A stretch of 64,000 nucleotides of DNA, from NCBI GenBank assembly GCA_021156365.1, contig JAJNDK010000003.1, positions 186,001 through 250,000 of the forward strand, written 5' to 3'. The DNA comes from Bacteroidota bacterium (GTDB lineage: Bacteria; Bacteroidota; Bacteroidia; B-17B0; Aurantibacillaceae). Of the stretch, positions 1-8,796 are shown one piece after another (the first letter of the stretch is position 1; each line of letters starts with the position of its first letter). The notes beneath the pieces were generated by a model. The model was not told the origin of the DNA. It worked only from the letters and a program-made list of their open reading frames with translations, and made no database searches. A program made the position numbers and the translations under genes.

Positions 1-1
1 G

Positions 2-517
2 TTTGCTGTATCAGCGACTGCACAATCTGCTTTCACGGTTTCGGTTACCACTACCAAATACAGTTGTGTGAACGGCACAGCAAAAGTTTCGGTGAGCGGG
101 GGACAAACACCTTATTTTTATAACTGGAGCCATGGCGCACAGGGAGAAACGGTTACAGGTCTCACACCTGGTTCCTACAATGTTTCCATTGTGGATGGCA
201 ACGGAAAGGATACATTGGTCACCGTTACTATAGAAGAAGAAAAGTGCAAGGTGTATATCGCCAATTCTTTCTCTCCGAACAACGATGACATCAGCGATAC
301 CTGGTCCACAACACACATCGAAAAATATCCTGATTTTGTTTTGCAGGTATATAATCGCTGGGGACAGATCGTACATACACAAAAAGGCGAATACAAAGCC
401 TGGGATGGAAAGCACCTCGGTGTGGATGTACCGGTGGGAACCTATTATTATGTTTTCTATTACAAGGAAGGCGACGATAGCGATATTGAAAAAGGCAGCG
501 TGACCATCATGCGATAA
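2..517 (+). CDS. SprB-repeat adhesin with T9SS type B C-terminal sorting domain (5' truncated)
   Basis: The frame is open from base 2 to a TAA at 515-517, so only the last 171 codons of a larger gene are visible. The first half (about residues 18-80) has the SprB-repeat pattern: a Gly/Thr-rich strand, then PYFYNWSHG, then TGLTPGSYNVSIVDGNG. The last 85 residues match the gliding motility-associated C-terminal domain, with NSFSPNNDDISDTW, VYNRWGQIV, the AWDG turn and PVGTYYYVFYY. In known systems this domain is a type B signal that sends long adhesins through T9SS in partnership with PorP/SprF proteins. The product is therefore probably a cell-surface adhesin. The next gene starts 82 bases later on the same strand but looks unrelated. 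The N-terminus lies outside the window, so total size and other domains are unknown. Confidence 0.85.
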   Translation, partial: FAVSATAQSAFTVSVTTTKYSCVNGTAKVSVSGGQTPYFYNWSHGAQGETVTGLTPGSYNVSIVDGNGKDTLVTVTIEEEKCKVYIANSFSPNNDDISDTWSTTHIEKYPDFVLQVYNRWGQIVHTQKGEYKAWDGKHLGVDVPVGTYYYVFYYKEGDDSDIEKGSVTIMR

Positions 518-599
518 TTCACATTAAAAAACTGTATTTCAGTCGCTTATGTTTTGTGGAATTACCTCTTTCTCTACATCTTAGATCTAAACGCCACAC

Positions 600-1592
600 A
601 TGAGAAATCCGACCGTATTACTTGCATCTATTATCCTTCTTATTCCTTTTACCGGAAGATCTGTTTCTGATAACCGCGGAGGTAAAAAAGAACAAGGGAT
701 TGTGCCTGCCTATGTTATTAAAGGAGCCACAACAGATAAAAGCCTGAAGAAAAATGAAGCGCTTTTCGTTTTCACGTTTTTTGAAACGGGAAATAGAAGA
801 GTTACCGGGGAGATCACTTTTTCCTGTGATGGTGAAAGCAGAAAAGCAAAGCCGGATGCCAACGGGGTATACAAACTAAAAGTAAAACCGGGCAAACACA
901 TCTTCCAGTTCTTTTACACCAATCGTTTCGAAGAAATTTATATGGATTCCATCAAAATACCCGCTGCAAAACGAATGGCGGTCGACATAAACTTCCAGGC
1001 AGCCAGCATGGAAGTAATAGCTGACAAACCTGTTATCTATCTGTATCCCGAAAAAACAAAGGAAGTAAGTGTAAAGCTAAAGCCCAAAGATGATTTCACT
1101 TTCACCTATCCTGCTTATAAAGATGGATGGAATTGCGTAGCCTCGCCAGATGGCACACTTTCCTTCGGTGAAAAAAAATACGGATATCTGTTTTGGGAAG
1201 CCGGAATACAGATAAGCAAAGATGCCTTCGGCCTGAATGAAGGATATGTGGTTGGCAAGGATAAGCTGGTAGTCTTCCTCGAAGACAAGCTGTATGCGAT
1301 GGGATTAAATGCAAAGGAGGTACAGGATTTTATCACCTATTGGTATCCGCGAATGAGCGTGAATCAAAATAATTACATCCATTTTATGTTCAACGAAACC
1401 TGGAACGAGTACGCAGCTATGGATGTAAACCCGAAACCGGATAATATGTTCAGGGTATTTATGATCTGGTCCAAAGCAGCAGATGGAGATCATTCCATGT
1501 TGCAGCCACAGAAGATCCCGACATTGAATCGTTCCGGCTTTACTTTGGTAGAATGGGGCGGAACAGAGTTCAGTAACGACCAGCTTAAATAA
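600..1592 (+). CDS. Predicted secreted protein, tandem paralogue 1 (KPVIYLYPE family)
   Basis: A 330-residue protein with a Sec-type signal peptide (about residues 1-22). Residues 40-135 look like an immunoglobulin-like or carboxypeptidase-regulatory-like beta domain, ending in the phrase VKPGKHIFQFFY. Residues 142-325 form a second domain that opens with KPVIYLYPEKT, contains FTYPAYKDGW, YLFWEAG and DFITYWYPRM, and closes with VEWGGTE. The second domain is a conserved uncharacterised family known to me only by sequence resemblance; I assign no enzymatic function. The two following genes encode clear paralogues in the same orientation, spaced 18 and 10 bases apart, so the three are probably one operon. 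Envelope or surface location is inferred from the signal peptide. No lipobox or T9SS sorting domain is visible. Confidence 0.8.
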   Translation: MRNPTVLLASIILLIPFTGRSVSDNRGGKKEQGIVPAYVIKGATTDKSLKKNEALFVFTFFETGNRRVTGEITFSCDGESRKAKPDANGVYKLKVKPGKHIFQFFYTNRFEEIYMDSIKIPAAKRMAVDINFQAASMEVIADKPVIYLYPEKTKEVSVKLKPKDDFTFTYPAYKDGWNCVASPDGTLSFGEKKYGYLFWEAGIQISKDAFGLNEGYVVGKDKLVVFLEDKLYAMGLNAKEVQDFITYWYPRMSVNQNNYIHFMFNETWNEYAAMDVNPKPDNMFRVFMIWSKAADGDHSMLQPQKIPTLNRSGFTLVEWGGTEFSNDQLK

Positions 1593-1610
1593 AACACAAA
1601 CAGCATAGTT

Positions 1611-2567
1611 ATGAAACCAAAAATACATCACTTACTTTTAGCGCTCCTTGTGTTGCCGCTAACATTTTTTGCCAAAGAATCCCTACCCGATTATTATGTC
1701 GGGAAGGCAAATATCGACAAGACACTGAAAGCAGGAGAAGCGGTGTATGTATTTACATTTACGGATTATGGCAGCCCGATGAATAATAAGGCAGTAACGC
1801 TTGCATACAACGGGGTGGAGAAAAAAATAACCACCAATGCATCCGGCAGTTATTCTCTGAAACTAAAGCCGGGAAAATACAAATTCCAGTTCTATGTAAA
1901 AGAGTATTACGAGATCACTACCGATTCCATTCCGGTGAAGTCCGGATTTAAATTGCCGGTTGAGGTCAATTTTATGTCGTCCACGCATCCGGTGATGGTT
2001 GAAAAACCTGTAGTGTATGTATATGCCCCGGAAAAAACGAATGTACGTATCCAACTGGAGCCAAAAGAAAAGTTCAGCTTTACCTACCCTGCATATAAGA
2101 ACGGATGGGATTTCAGTGCCGGTCCGGATGGAACGATCAGCATGGATAACAAGCAGTATCCCTATTTATTTTGGGAAGCCTTATTGCCAGTAGCGAACGA
2201 TGTCAATACAAAAGAAGGATACTATGTAAACAAGGAAAACATGGTCTCTTTCCTCGAGGATAAACTGGCAGCCATGGGTTTGAACGAAAAAGAAAGTACC
2301 GATTTCATTACTTACTGGTGCCCGCGCATGAGCGAGCATGCTGTATGTTATGTACATTTTTTATTCAACAACCAGCTGGAAAAATATGCTCCTATGAGCA
2401 TAGAGCCAAAACCGGATAACCTGTTCCGTGTATGCATGGCCTGGAGCCCGGTAAATGAAAAAGCTGGATTGCCCTGGATCACGAAACAAGAGATTCCGGC
2501 ACTTAAACGCACCGGACTTACTGTTGTAGAGTGGGGTGGAACGGAGATCCAATTACCAAATCCATAA
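1611..2567 (+). CDS. Predicted secreted protein, tandem paralogue 2 (KPVIYLYPE family)
   Basis: A 318-residue paralogue of the preceding gene. It has a signal peptide ending near the FFAKES segment, an N-terminal beta domain ending LKPGKYKFQFYV, and then the shared domain opening with KPVVYVYAPEKT, with FTYPAYKNGW, YLFWEALLP, DFITYWCPRM and a final VVEWGGTE. The stretch around SFLEDKLAAMGLNEKE is very close to that in paralogue 1. The gene starts 18 bases after the previous stop and is likely cotranscribed with it. Its N-terminal domain differs more than its C-terminal domain, consistent with tandem duplication followed by divergence of the N-terminus. Function unknown. Confidence 0.8.
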   Translation: MKPKIHHLLLALLVLPLTFFAKESLPDYYVGKANIDKTLKAGEAVYVFTFTDYGSPMNNKAVTLAYNGVEKKITTNASGSYSLKLKPGKYKFQFYVKEYYEITTDSIPVKSGFKLPVEVNFMSSTHPVMVEKPVVYVYAPEKTNVRIQLEPKEKFSFTYPAYKNGWDFSAGPDGTISMDNKQYPYLFWEALLPVANDVNTKEGYYVNKENMVSFLEDKLAAMGLNEKESTDFITYWCPRMSEHAVCYVHFLFNNQLEKYAPMSIEPKPDNLFRVCMAWSPVNEKAGLPWITKQEIPALKRTGLTVVEWGGTEIQLPNP

Positions 2568-2577
2568 ATTTTCCTGT

Positions 2578-3549
2578 ATGAAAAAAAGTATGAATTGTTT
2601 GATGGTATTGCTTGCCCTTGGTATTCCGGTGTTTGCAAAAGCAACTATAGGTGAAGTCATTCCTCCCTATACTGTTACGAAAGTTATTGTGGATAAAAGC
2701 CTGCCGAAAGGCGAAGCGAAATTTGTGTTTACCTGCCACGATATTGGTGATAGTATGGGTAAAAAGAAGGTACTCTATTCAGTCAATGGAAAAGACTATA
2801 CAGCATCTTTATCTGCTACCAATAGTTTTACGGCAATGGTGAGCCCGGGTAAATACCGCTTTCAATTCTATATAGATATTGATTCTGAAGAGTTAGAAAC
2901 GGATTCCATAGAAATTAAGGACCGGAACAAAACAGAGGTCGATCTCTATTTTCGTAAAACAAAGGAATTGCGTCCGATGAAAAAGCCTGTTATTTACCTG
3001 TATCCGGAAAAAGAAACGGCTGTAAACGTGAGGTTAGATGTGAAGGACGGCTTGCAATTCACTTATCCACTGTATAAAAATGGTTGGCAGTTCACCGCAA
3101 ACCCGAACGGCGACCTGGAATTCGGTGATAAAACTTTCGGTTATCTTTTTTGGGAAGGTATGGCGCGTTTTGAAACAAATGATATCAGCAGCAATGCCGG
3201 TTTTGTAGTTGATAAAGATGAGCTGACCAGTTTTTTTGAAAACAAATTAGCTGAAATGGGCCTGAGTGCAAAAGAACGCGCAGACTTTATTACGTACTGG
3301 AATCCATTAATGCTGAAGAATGATGCGTATTACATCCGCTTTTTATTCAACGAACAAGTAGAAAAATATGCTGAATTAACTATCGAACCCAAACCGGATC
3401 ATGTGTTCCGTGTGTTTATGGTCTGGACCCCGATCGATTGCGGTATACAGCTGCTGCTACCGACGAAACAAAAACTTCCCTCCGTGAAGCGGGAAGGGTT
3501 TACTGTAATAGAATGGGGCGGAACGGAATGGGATCCGGAAAAGCCATAA
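2578..3549 (+). CDS. Predicted secreted protein, tandem paralogue 3 (KPVIYLYPE family)
   Basis: A 323-residue paralogue of the two preceding genes. The ATG at 2578 is chosen because it gives a standard signal peptide (KKSMNCLMVLLALGIPVFAKA). An in-frame ATG at 2536 would overlap the previous gene and place a charged segment before the signal. The N-terminal beta domain ends VSPGKYRFQFYI. The conserved domain opens with KPVIYLYPEKE and carries FTYPLYKNGW, YLFWEGMA, DFITYWNPLM and the terminal VIEWGGTEW. It begins 10 bases after paralogue 2. All three keep the same order of motifs and the same Phe-Trp-Glu and Trp-Gly-Gly-Thr signatures, so these are the residues most likely to matter. Function unknown. 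Confidence 0.8.
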   Translation: MKKSMNCLMVLLALGIPVFAKATIGEVIPPYTVTKVIVDKSLPKGEAKFVFTCHDIGDSMGKKKVLYSVNGKDYTASLSATNSFTAMVSPGKYRFQFYIDIDSEELETDSIEIKDRNKTEVDLYFRKTKELRPMKKPVIYLYPEKETAVNVRLDVKDGLQFTYPLYKNGWQFTANPNGDLEFGDKTFGYLFWEGMARFETNDISSNAGFVVDKDELTSFFENKLAEMGLSAKERADFITYWNPLMLKNDAYYIRFLFNEQVEKYAELTIEPKPDHVFRVFMVWTPIDCGIQLLLPTKQKLPSVKREGFTVIEWGGTEWDPEKP

Positions 3550-3683
3550 GTAGCTTTAAATCAAATTTCCTTCAATAAAAAAACTGCTGTGTTGCAATAA
3601 AACCAGTGCTGGCGTTTTTTGATCTGTATCAAAGAGAAACAAAATTAGAGTGCGCAATTTTGCTTCAACAAAAACAATCAAAA

Positions 3684-4103
3684 ATGAAACCATCAAATGC
3701 ATTTATCGGAGCTTCCTGGGCTGCTTTATTAATCGGGGTAGTGAGCTATATCGTTGGCCTCTGGAACGCCGATATGTATCTCAACGAGAAGGGATATTAT
3801 TTTACAGTACTGATGTACGGGCTGTTCTCTGCAGTATCGCTCCAAAAGGCAGTGCGTGATCAGCTGGAAGGTATTCCGGTTACCAACTTATATTACGGCA
3901 TCAGCTGGTTCTCGGTAGGGCTTTCTATTGTACTTCTTGTTGTAGGACTTTGGAATGCCACATTACTGCGTAGCGAAAAGGGCTTTTACGCAATGGCTTT
4001 TATTCTCAGTATTTTTGCAGCTGTTGCCGTTCAAAAAAACACCCGCGACAGCAGGCGTGCGGATAAGTCGGAGCGTTCATTTATGGGAAAGATCAATGAA
4101 TAA
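3684..4103 (+). CDS. YiaA/YiaB family inner membrane protein
   Basis: A 139-residue protein with four hydrophobic helices arranged as two repeats of a two-helix unit. Each unit has a helix containing GLWNA, an EKG(Y/F)Y turn, and a second helix ending in (L/V)QK. This is the signature of the YiaA/YiaB family of small inner membrane proteins, whose role is not established. The ATG at 3684 starts at the first repeat; an in-frame ATG at 3606 would add a poorly conserved leader. The stop overlaps the start of the next gene (ATG at 4096), so the two are probably translationally coupled. Confidence 0.8.
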   Translation: MKPSNAFIGASWAALLIGVVSYIVGLWNADMYLNEKGYYFTVLMYGLFSAVSLQKAVRDQLEGIPVTNLYYGISWFSVGLSIVLLVVGLWNATLLRSEKGFYAMAFILSIFAAVAVQKNTRDSRRADKSERSFMGKINE

Positions 4104-4893
4104 GCCTTTCGCCATGCCTTACAAACTAAAAGCAGCTCTGTTGGTACTGATAAGTATAACAGGTATCATACTGGTTTTTTTAAGACCGGCTATTCCGCAG
4201 GATCCTGTCTTTCATGGTTTCGCGGATAAACGGACGATCTTGTCCGTCCCGAATTTTTGGAATGTGAGCTCCAATCTTTTATTCCTGGTATCGGGTGTGC
4301 TCGGCTTACGTTTATTGATCCGAAATAAAGCAGGGCTCATACATCAACGGCTGAAGCAGAATAACCTTGTTTTTTTCGCGGGCATACTATTGACCGCAGC
4401 CGGTTCCTGTTATTATCATTTGCATCCATCTAACAGCACATTGGTGTGGGATCGTTTGCCAATGACCATTTCGTTCATGGCTTTTCTTTCCATCACCATC
4501 GGGATCTTTATCAGTGAGAGAGCGGGAAAAATAGTAGTAGTACCTTTGTTACTGATCGGGATCTTTTCCGTGTGGTACTGGAATTATACCGAAGCGCAGG
4601 GTGCGGGCGATTTGCGGCTGTATTTTGTGGTACAATTCCTGCCCATGTTGCTGATCCCATTGATGGTACTATTGTTTAAGAGGCCCGGCGCTCCTGTAAA
4701 ACAGATCTGGTTGGTATTGCTGGCCTATCTTGTTGCAAAGATCCTCGAAGCAACGGATCATCGGGTGTATGAAATGCTCGGTTTTATCAGCGGACATTCG
4801 CTGAAGCACATAGTGGCTGCTTTTGCACCATTGATCTACCTGGTTGCGATCAGAAAAACACAACAGCCGGAGAGCGCCGAGCGGGCCGAATAA
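4096..4893 (+). CDS. Ceramidase-like integral membrane hydrolase (CREST superfamily)
   Basis: A 265-residue polytopic membrane protein with about seven hydrophobic helices. It shows the pattern of the ceramidase/CREST family: PNFWNVSSN near residues 52-60, [11 protein letters not shown] near 103-113, TLVWDRLPM near 115-123, DLRLYF in the middle, and a C-terminal SGHSLKH. In this family a Ser, an Asp and three His form a zinc site that hydrolyses amide bonds, as in alkaline ceramidases; here His108/His110, Asp119 and the two His of GHSLKH are the candidates. The substrate is unknown, although many Bacteroidota make sphingolipids. The chosen ATG overlaps the previous stop. Fold assignment is firm; the ceramide substrate is an inference. 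Confidence 0.75.
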   Translation: MNKPFAMPYKLKAALLVLISITGIILVFLRPAIPQDPVFHGFADKRTILSVPNFWNVSSNLLFLVSGVLGLRLLIRNKAGLIHQRLKQNNLVFFAGILLTAAGSCYYHLHPSNSTLVWDRLPMTISFMAFLSITIGIFISERAGKIVVVPLLLIGIFSVWYWNYTEAQGAGDLRLYFVVQFLPMLLIPLMVLLFKRPGAPVKQIWLVLLAYLVAKILEATDHRVYEMLGFISGHSLKHIVAAFAPLIYLVAIRKTQQPESAERAE

Positions 4894-4897
4894 ATCG

Positions 4898-4905
4898 TAC
4901 CTTTG
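4898..4905 (+). promoter_or_regulatory. Possible Bacteroidota -7 box (TACCTTTG) upstream of rluF
   Basis: TACCTTTG matches the Bacteroidota -7 consensus TAnnTTTG. It lies between the ceramidase-like stop (4893) and the rluF ATG (4910). I see no TTG at the expected -33 position, so this is a single-box prediction. If used, transcription would start almost on the rluF ATG. Confidence 0.35.
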
Positions 4906-4909
4906 CACC

Positions 4910-5614
4910 ATGACAATGAAGGTAGATAAATACATCGGGCATTCCGGGTTCACATCCAGGCAAAAAGCATTTGTACTGATAGAAGAAAAACGCGTAACGG
5001 TGAATGGCAAAACGGCCACGCACAGCACAAAGGTCCAGGAAGGAGATATAGTGCTCGTAGATGGGAAAGAGTTGAAAGTGGCTACAGGCGCACCTACTTA
5101 TATTGTTTACAACAAACCGAAGGGCATTATTTCTACTTCTGAAAAAATAGCAGACAATATTGTGGATGCGGTAGGCCATCATGAAAAGATCCATCCGGTC
5201 GGCCGCCTCGACAAGGAGTCCGAAGGGTTGATCCTGCTCACGAATGTAGGAGAGATCATTGATAAGATCGCAAACCCGAAATACGGCCACGAAAAAGAAT
5301 ACCTGGTTACGCTTAACCACCCCGTTCGTGCTCAATTCTTAAAAGAAGCAGGTGAAGGAACGGATATTGGCGCAGGTGAGCATACCAAGCCCTGTATTAT
5401 TACCGCAGAACCGGGTACCAAACGTGTTTTCCGGATTATCCTGAAGCAGGGACTTAACCGCCAGATCCGTAGGATGTGTAACAAATACGATTACCAGGTT
5501 ATAAAATTACAACGTGTAAGAGTGATGAATATTAAATTAGGTAACCTGAAGCCCGGAGAGTGGAGGGATCTGACGGAAGCTGAATTGCAAAACATGTTTT
5601 CTTTACTAAAATAG
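4910..5614 (+). CDS. rluF: 23S rRNA pseudouridine synthase RluF
   Basis: A 234-residue protein with an N-terminal S4 RNA-binding domain (about residues 1-55, with RVTVNGK) and a pseudouridine synthase domain of the RluB/RluE/RluF/RsuA group. The catalytic motif GRLDKESEGL places the nucleophilic Asp at residue 101. The C-terminal half follows RluF closely in QGLNRQIRRMC, then VMNIKLGNLKPGEWRDLTE. RluF isomerises a uridine in helix 74 of 23S rRNA (U2604 in Escherichia coli numbering). The ATG at 4910 is used; a second ATG at 4916 is also possible. The gene lies 16 bases after the ceramidase-like gene, with a possible promoter box of its own. A second enzyme of the same family is encoded at 54183-54875. 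Confidence 0.85.
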   Translation: MTMKVDKYIGHSGFTSRQKAFVLIEEKRVTVNGKTATHSTKVQEGDIVLVDGKELKVATGAPTYIVYNKPKGIISTSEKIADNIVDAVGHHEKIHPVGRLDKESEGLILLTNVGEIIDKIANPKYGHEKEYLVTLNHPVRAQFLKEAGEGTDIGAGEHTKPCIITAEPGTKRVFRIILKQGLNRQIRRMCNKYDYQVIKLQRVRVMNIKLGNLKPGEWRDLTEAELQNMFSLLK

Positions 5615-5726
5615 CAGATAGTGTAGAAGACTTTGCGCAATATGATCATAGTTGCAAAATGAATGCTTGTTTTATGCAGGAATAAAATTTGCATATAGGT
5701 TTTATTAAAAATATAAAACCCAAATT

Positions 5727-6029
5727 ATGGCAAAGTATTCACAGAAAGCGCAGGACAAAGTAGAAGAAGTCATGCACGAAAAAAAAGAAGGAACACTGAG
5801 AAGCGGTTCCGGTAAAAAAGTAACCAGTACGAAACAGGCGATCGCTATTGGTTTATCCGAAGCAAGAAAAGCAGGGGCGAAAGTTCCGGCTAAAAAATCA
5901 GCAAAGAAAAAGATGGTGAAAAAATCTGCTCCAAAGGCGGCAGCTAAAAAACCGGCAAAGAAAGGTTCAGCAAAAAAATCTGCTCCGAAAAAGATGACTA
6001 AAAAATCCGCAAAGAAAAGCTCGAAATAA
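5727..6029 (+). CDS. Histone H1-like Lys/Ala-rich protein (DUF6496-like N-terminus)
   Basis: A 100-residue, strongly basic protein. The first 55 residues resemble the DUF6496 family (YSQKAQDKVEEVMHEKKEG, then a SGSGKKV and KQAIAIGLSEARKAG helix). The C-terminal 45 residues are a low-complexity tail of KKSA, PKKM and AKK repeats like eukaryotic histone H1 tails and bacterial HupB/Hc1-type proteins. Such tails bind DNA non-specifically, so a nucleoid-associated role is likely but inferred. The gene stands alone and ends at a strong bidirectional hairpin (6043-6072). Confidence 0.75.
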   Translation: MAKYSQKAQDKVEEVMHEKKEGTLRSGSGKKVTSTKQAIAIGLSEARKAGAKVPAKKSAKKKMVKKSAPKAAAKKPAKKGSAKKSAPKKMTKKSAKKSSK

Positions 6030-6042
6030 TTTTTTCTTTATG

Positions 6043-6072
6043 AAAAAGGCCGATCGATCGATCGGCCTTTTT
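6043..6072. terminator. Bidirectional intrinsic terminator
   Basis: A perfect 30-base palindrome: an A5 tract, GGCCGATC, a GATC centre, GATCGGCC and a T5 tract. It lies directly after the histone-like gene on the plus strand and directly after tRNA-Leu on the minus strand, so it can terminate both. Confidence 0.85.
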
Positions 6073-6074
6073 GT

Positions 6075-6159
6075 TGGTGCCCAGAGCGAGACTCGAACTC
6101 GCAAGCTGTAAGGCATACGCTTCTGAGACGTACGTGTATACCAGTTCCACCACCTGGGC
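6075..6159 (-). tRNA. tRNA-Leu (anticodon CAG)
   Basis: On the minus strand the sequence folds as a class II tRNA. The acceptor GCCCAGG pairs with TCTGGGC, the discriminator is A, and a CCA end is encoded (6077-6075). The anticodon stem TACGT/GCGTA encloses the loop CTCAGAA, giving anticodon CAG for CUG codons. There is a long variable arm and a T arm GCGAG-TTCGAGT-CTCGC. The downstream hairpin at 6043-6072 is a suitable terminator. Confidence 0.95.
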
Positions 6160-6332
6160 AATAAATAAAGAACATTTCCGGTGTAAATCGGGATTGCAAA
6201 TATCGCTAATTTAAATTAATTAGCAACCCGGATTTCACGTTTTTTTGCGGAAAGGAAGGGTTTTTTACCCCAAAATCCTGCATATGCGTATGTTTTTGGC
6301 TGAAACAGAAGATATTGGAATTGTGAGGATAA

Positions 6333-6974
6333 TTAGCTTATTTCTTCTACCTCCTTCAGGAAATTCATGGCCTTTTGGATCCGGCCGAATTCCCCCTTGC
6401 TTACAAACCATTGAAACCACTTTTTATTGTAATTTTTATAATTCAGGTTCCTGAACAACCAGATCCCGATCCATGTCTGTATGAGGACAATAGGCATCTG
6501 TATACCCCAGAACGTGGAAGGAGAATTTTGGATCCATTCATCGGTAATAAACCAGGTAGAGTATACAGGTAATTGTAGCAAAAGGATCCCGAGGGTACGG
6601 AGGTTGGATTCCTGTAGCTGTACCAGTTTTTGCTGCGCTTCCACCACTTGTTGACTATTGTCAAATTGATGCAGCAATACCAGGTGATAAATATACAATC
6701 CAATTGCTATAGCAGTGATAATGAAATTTATGATCAGGGAAGCTTTGAAATAAATAGTGGTAAAACCCCAGGACGATACTACGATCACGCCTATTGCCAG
6801 GCACCACAAGACACCGACTATGATCCCTGTCCAACGAACCGGTTTTAATGATCTCAATGCGGAGGCTGCTTTTCGTTCCAGGCTGTCTTTCAGCAATTTT
6901 TTGTTGATAGATAAGGACTGCTCCACCTTAGCGTCGTATAACTTCCAGAGTTGTAAAATTTGTGCTTCTTCCAT
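6333..6974 (-). CDS. Membrane protein cotranscribed with an ECF sigma factor
   Basis: A 213-residue protein with a soluble N-terminal helix (about residues 1-45, predicted coiled coil with SLERKAASALRSLKP), two adjacent membrane helices (about 48-95), an amphipathic linker, and two further hydrophobic segments near 128-170. It starts three bases after the stop of the upstream sigma factor gene, so the two form an operon. Pairing of an ECF sigma factor with a membrane protein suggests an anti-sigma or sensor role, but no zinc-binding anti-sigma motif or FecR-like domain is visible. I do not recognise the family; regulation of the sigma factor is an inference from position only. Confidence 0.75.
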   Translation of the reverse strand: MEEAQILQLWKLYDAKVEQSLSINKKLLKDSLERKAASALRSLKPVRWTGIIVGVLWCLAIGVIVVSSWGFTTIYFKASLIINFIITAIAIGLYIYHLVLLHQFDNSQQVVEAQQKLVQLQESNLRTLGILLLQLPVYSTWFITDEWIQNSPSTFWGIQMPIVLIQTWIGIWLFRNLNYKNYNKKWFQWFVSKGEFGRIQKAMNFLKEVEEIS

Positions 6975-6977
6975 GTT

Positions 6978-7496
6978 TCAATTTTCTATTGTTGAGAATT
7001 TCTGTTTTAGTATCGTTTTGATCCTGCTTATTCGTGTAGCCACATTTGTTTCGCTGAGGCCCGTTATCTCCGCCATTTCTTTGTGGCTTTTTTCTTCGAG
7101 ATACAACAACATTAAAGCTTTGTCAATTTCTTTCAACTGGGCAATAAACTGCTGCAGCAGGTTCAGTTTATGTTCGGTTTCGGTATCATAAGCAGTGTCC
7201 GAAAAATCAACCACCATTCCTGCATCTGCTGTTCGTACCGTTTTGCGATTGTTTTCTTTTCTGAAAAAAGAAATGGAAACATTGAGTGCGATACGATAGA
7301 TCCAGGTAGAATACTGGTACTGCTTATTGTACTTGTCAAAGGATCTCCAGATCTGCAGAATGATCTCCTGCACCAGGTCCTTTTTATCATCTGCATCCTG
7401 GCACCATGCATTGGCCACTTTGTAGATGATGCCTTTGTTTGCTTCAATGACGGAAAGAAATGTATCTGTGTTTTCTGGTTTCATACTTTTTTGCAA
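6978..7496 (-). CDS. RNA polymerase sigma factor, ECF subfamily (sigma-70 family)
   Basis: A 172-residue protein with the two domains of an extracytoplasmic function sigma factor. Region 2 spans about residues 18-85, with DLVQEIILQIWRSFDKY and the STWIYRIALNVSISFFRK segment that contacts the -10 region and core polymerase. Region 4 spans about residues 118-170, with the helix-turn-helix KSHKEMAEITGLSETNVATRISRIKT cut across its recognition helix. The start at 7496 is used; an ATG four codons later (7484) is equally plausible. It is the first gene of a two-gene operon with a membrane protein, suggesting an envelope signal. The regulon cannot be read from this sequence. Confidence 0.85.
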   Translation of the reverse strand: MQKSMKPENTDTFLSVIEANKGIIYKVANAWCQDADDKKDLVQEIILQIWRSFDKYNKQYQYSTWIYRIALNVSISFFRKENNRKTVRTADAGMVVDFSDTAYDTETEHKLNLLQQFIAQLKEIDKALMLLYLEEKSHKEMAEITGLSETNVATRISRIKTILKQKFSTIEN

Positions 7497-7644
7497 AGCC
7501 GTTTTCTTTAGCGTTTTTGCCCTTTGGTTTTTGTTTACCCTATTATTCGCAAAGGGAGTGAAAAAATCACAGGCAACAAGAAAAAAGTATAAAACAGCTT
7601 GATTAACAGTGTTATGTAAAATACCAGGCGGTCCGGCAATATGC

Positions 7645-8780
7645 TTATTTTTTTGTCAGAATAAGCTCAACCCTTCTGTTTTGTCGTCTTCCTTCCTCTG
7701 TTTCATTCGGTACAAGTGGTTTTGAGCTTCCGTATCCCTTATAGCTTAATCGTGTTTTGGCGATACGTTTTGAATAGAGGTAATCTGAAACTGCCTTTGC
7801 TCTTCCTGTCGAAAGTTTTTTGTTTAATTTTTCATTTCCGGAATTATCGGTATGCCCTTCAATTTCTATATCGATCTGTGGATTTTTCTTTAAGTAGGCG
7901 GCAATCGAATCCAGTTCGGGGTAAGAGGCGGCCAATAACAATGTTTCATTGGTCTGGAACAAAACATTTTTAAATACAAATGAAGTATCCGAAGGAAGCT
8001 TACCTGTTTCCGGTACTGCCTCCGCGATAGTGTCCGGCTGTTCAATTACGATCGTTTCAACCAAACTCACATCGTCAATAAAATAATAAGCATCGCGTTC
8101 CGCTTTTTGGTTTATGCGTGATTTGATGTCTTTCGGGAATTAAATTTTGTTTTGAGGGTCTTATGGATCTCAAAGCTACCGATCAACAGGTACGATTCGC
8201 CTCCATGGGCTTTATAGGTAACAGTAATACGGTGCCAGGATGCAGTATCTCTTCCGACTTCCTTTTCTATCTTGATGTAAACAGGATTCACATTGGGGAT
8301 TGTGTTGGAAGAATTGTATTCCGTTTTGTCCGTTAAAAAACAAACACCTAACTGATCAATGGCGGCACGCGAGTAATCAGCGAGGCTTACATACATGCTA
8401 AAAAGATAATATTTGTTCTTTTCCAACCGGACTTTAAGCGGTGTTTGCAAATACTCCCTGTAATACCCGTGTGAAAGAGCGATTATTCCGGCATAGCAAT
8501 TCCCCGAATGCGCATCCTGGTAGCCCATCGGATTTTGAGGCACATCCACCATCGAAAATTTCTTTCCTTTTTTACGGTCGCATTTGCAAAACAGATCGGT
8601 TGTTCCCCAGCTTGCCCTGCTCCAAGAATTGGAGGATCCAATGGCAGAAAATTCAGTAGGGACGAATTTGTTTTTTTCAAAGCTTGAATCCGGAATTATA
8701 TTTTGAGCAGGCGCAAAACGGAAACACAGAAAACATAGAGTCCCGATCGTAAAATATTTTATGTGATACATAGCTGACAA
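7645..8780 (-). pseudogene. OmpA-family outer membrane protein, split by a frameshift
   Basis: Two minus-strand reading frames together make one gene. The first, from ATG at 8780 (or 8771), has a signal peptide and a jelly-roll-like domain opening IIPDSSFE, and stops at 8112. The second continues in another frame with a peptidoglycan-binding OmpA C-terminal domain (residues IEIEGHTDNSGNEKLNKKLS and GRRQNRRVEL) and stops at 7645. Reading in the second frame upstream of its first start codon gives FPKDIKSRINQKAERDAYYF directly after KTLKTKF of the first frame. A single missing base near 8138-8146 (AATTTAATTCCC on the minus strand) therefore explains the split. The intact protein would be about 378 residues. 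This is either a genuine recent loss of function or a sequencing error in a short A/T run. Confidence 0.8.
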
Positions 8781-8796
8781 GTGCGGATTTACAGGT

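Noticed and set aside
5967-6161. 64-codon minus-strand frame over tRNA-Leu(CAG)
   Set aside because: It is simply the translation of the tRNA gene and its terminator.
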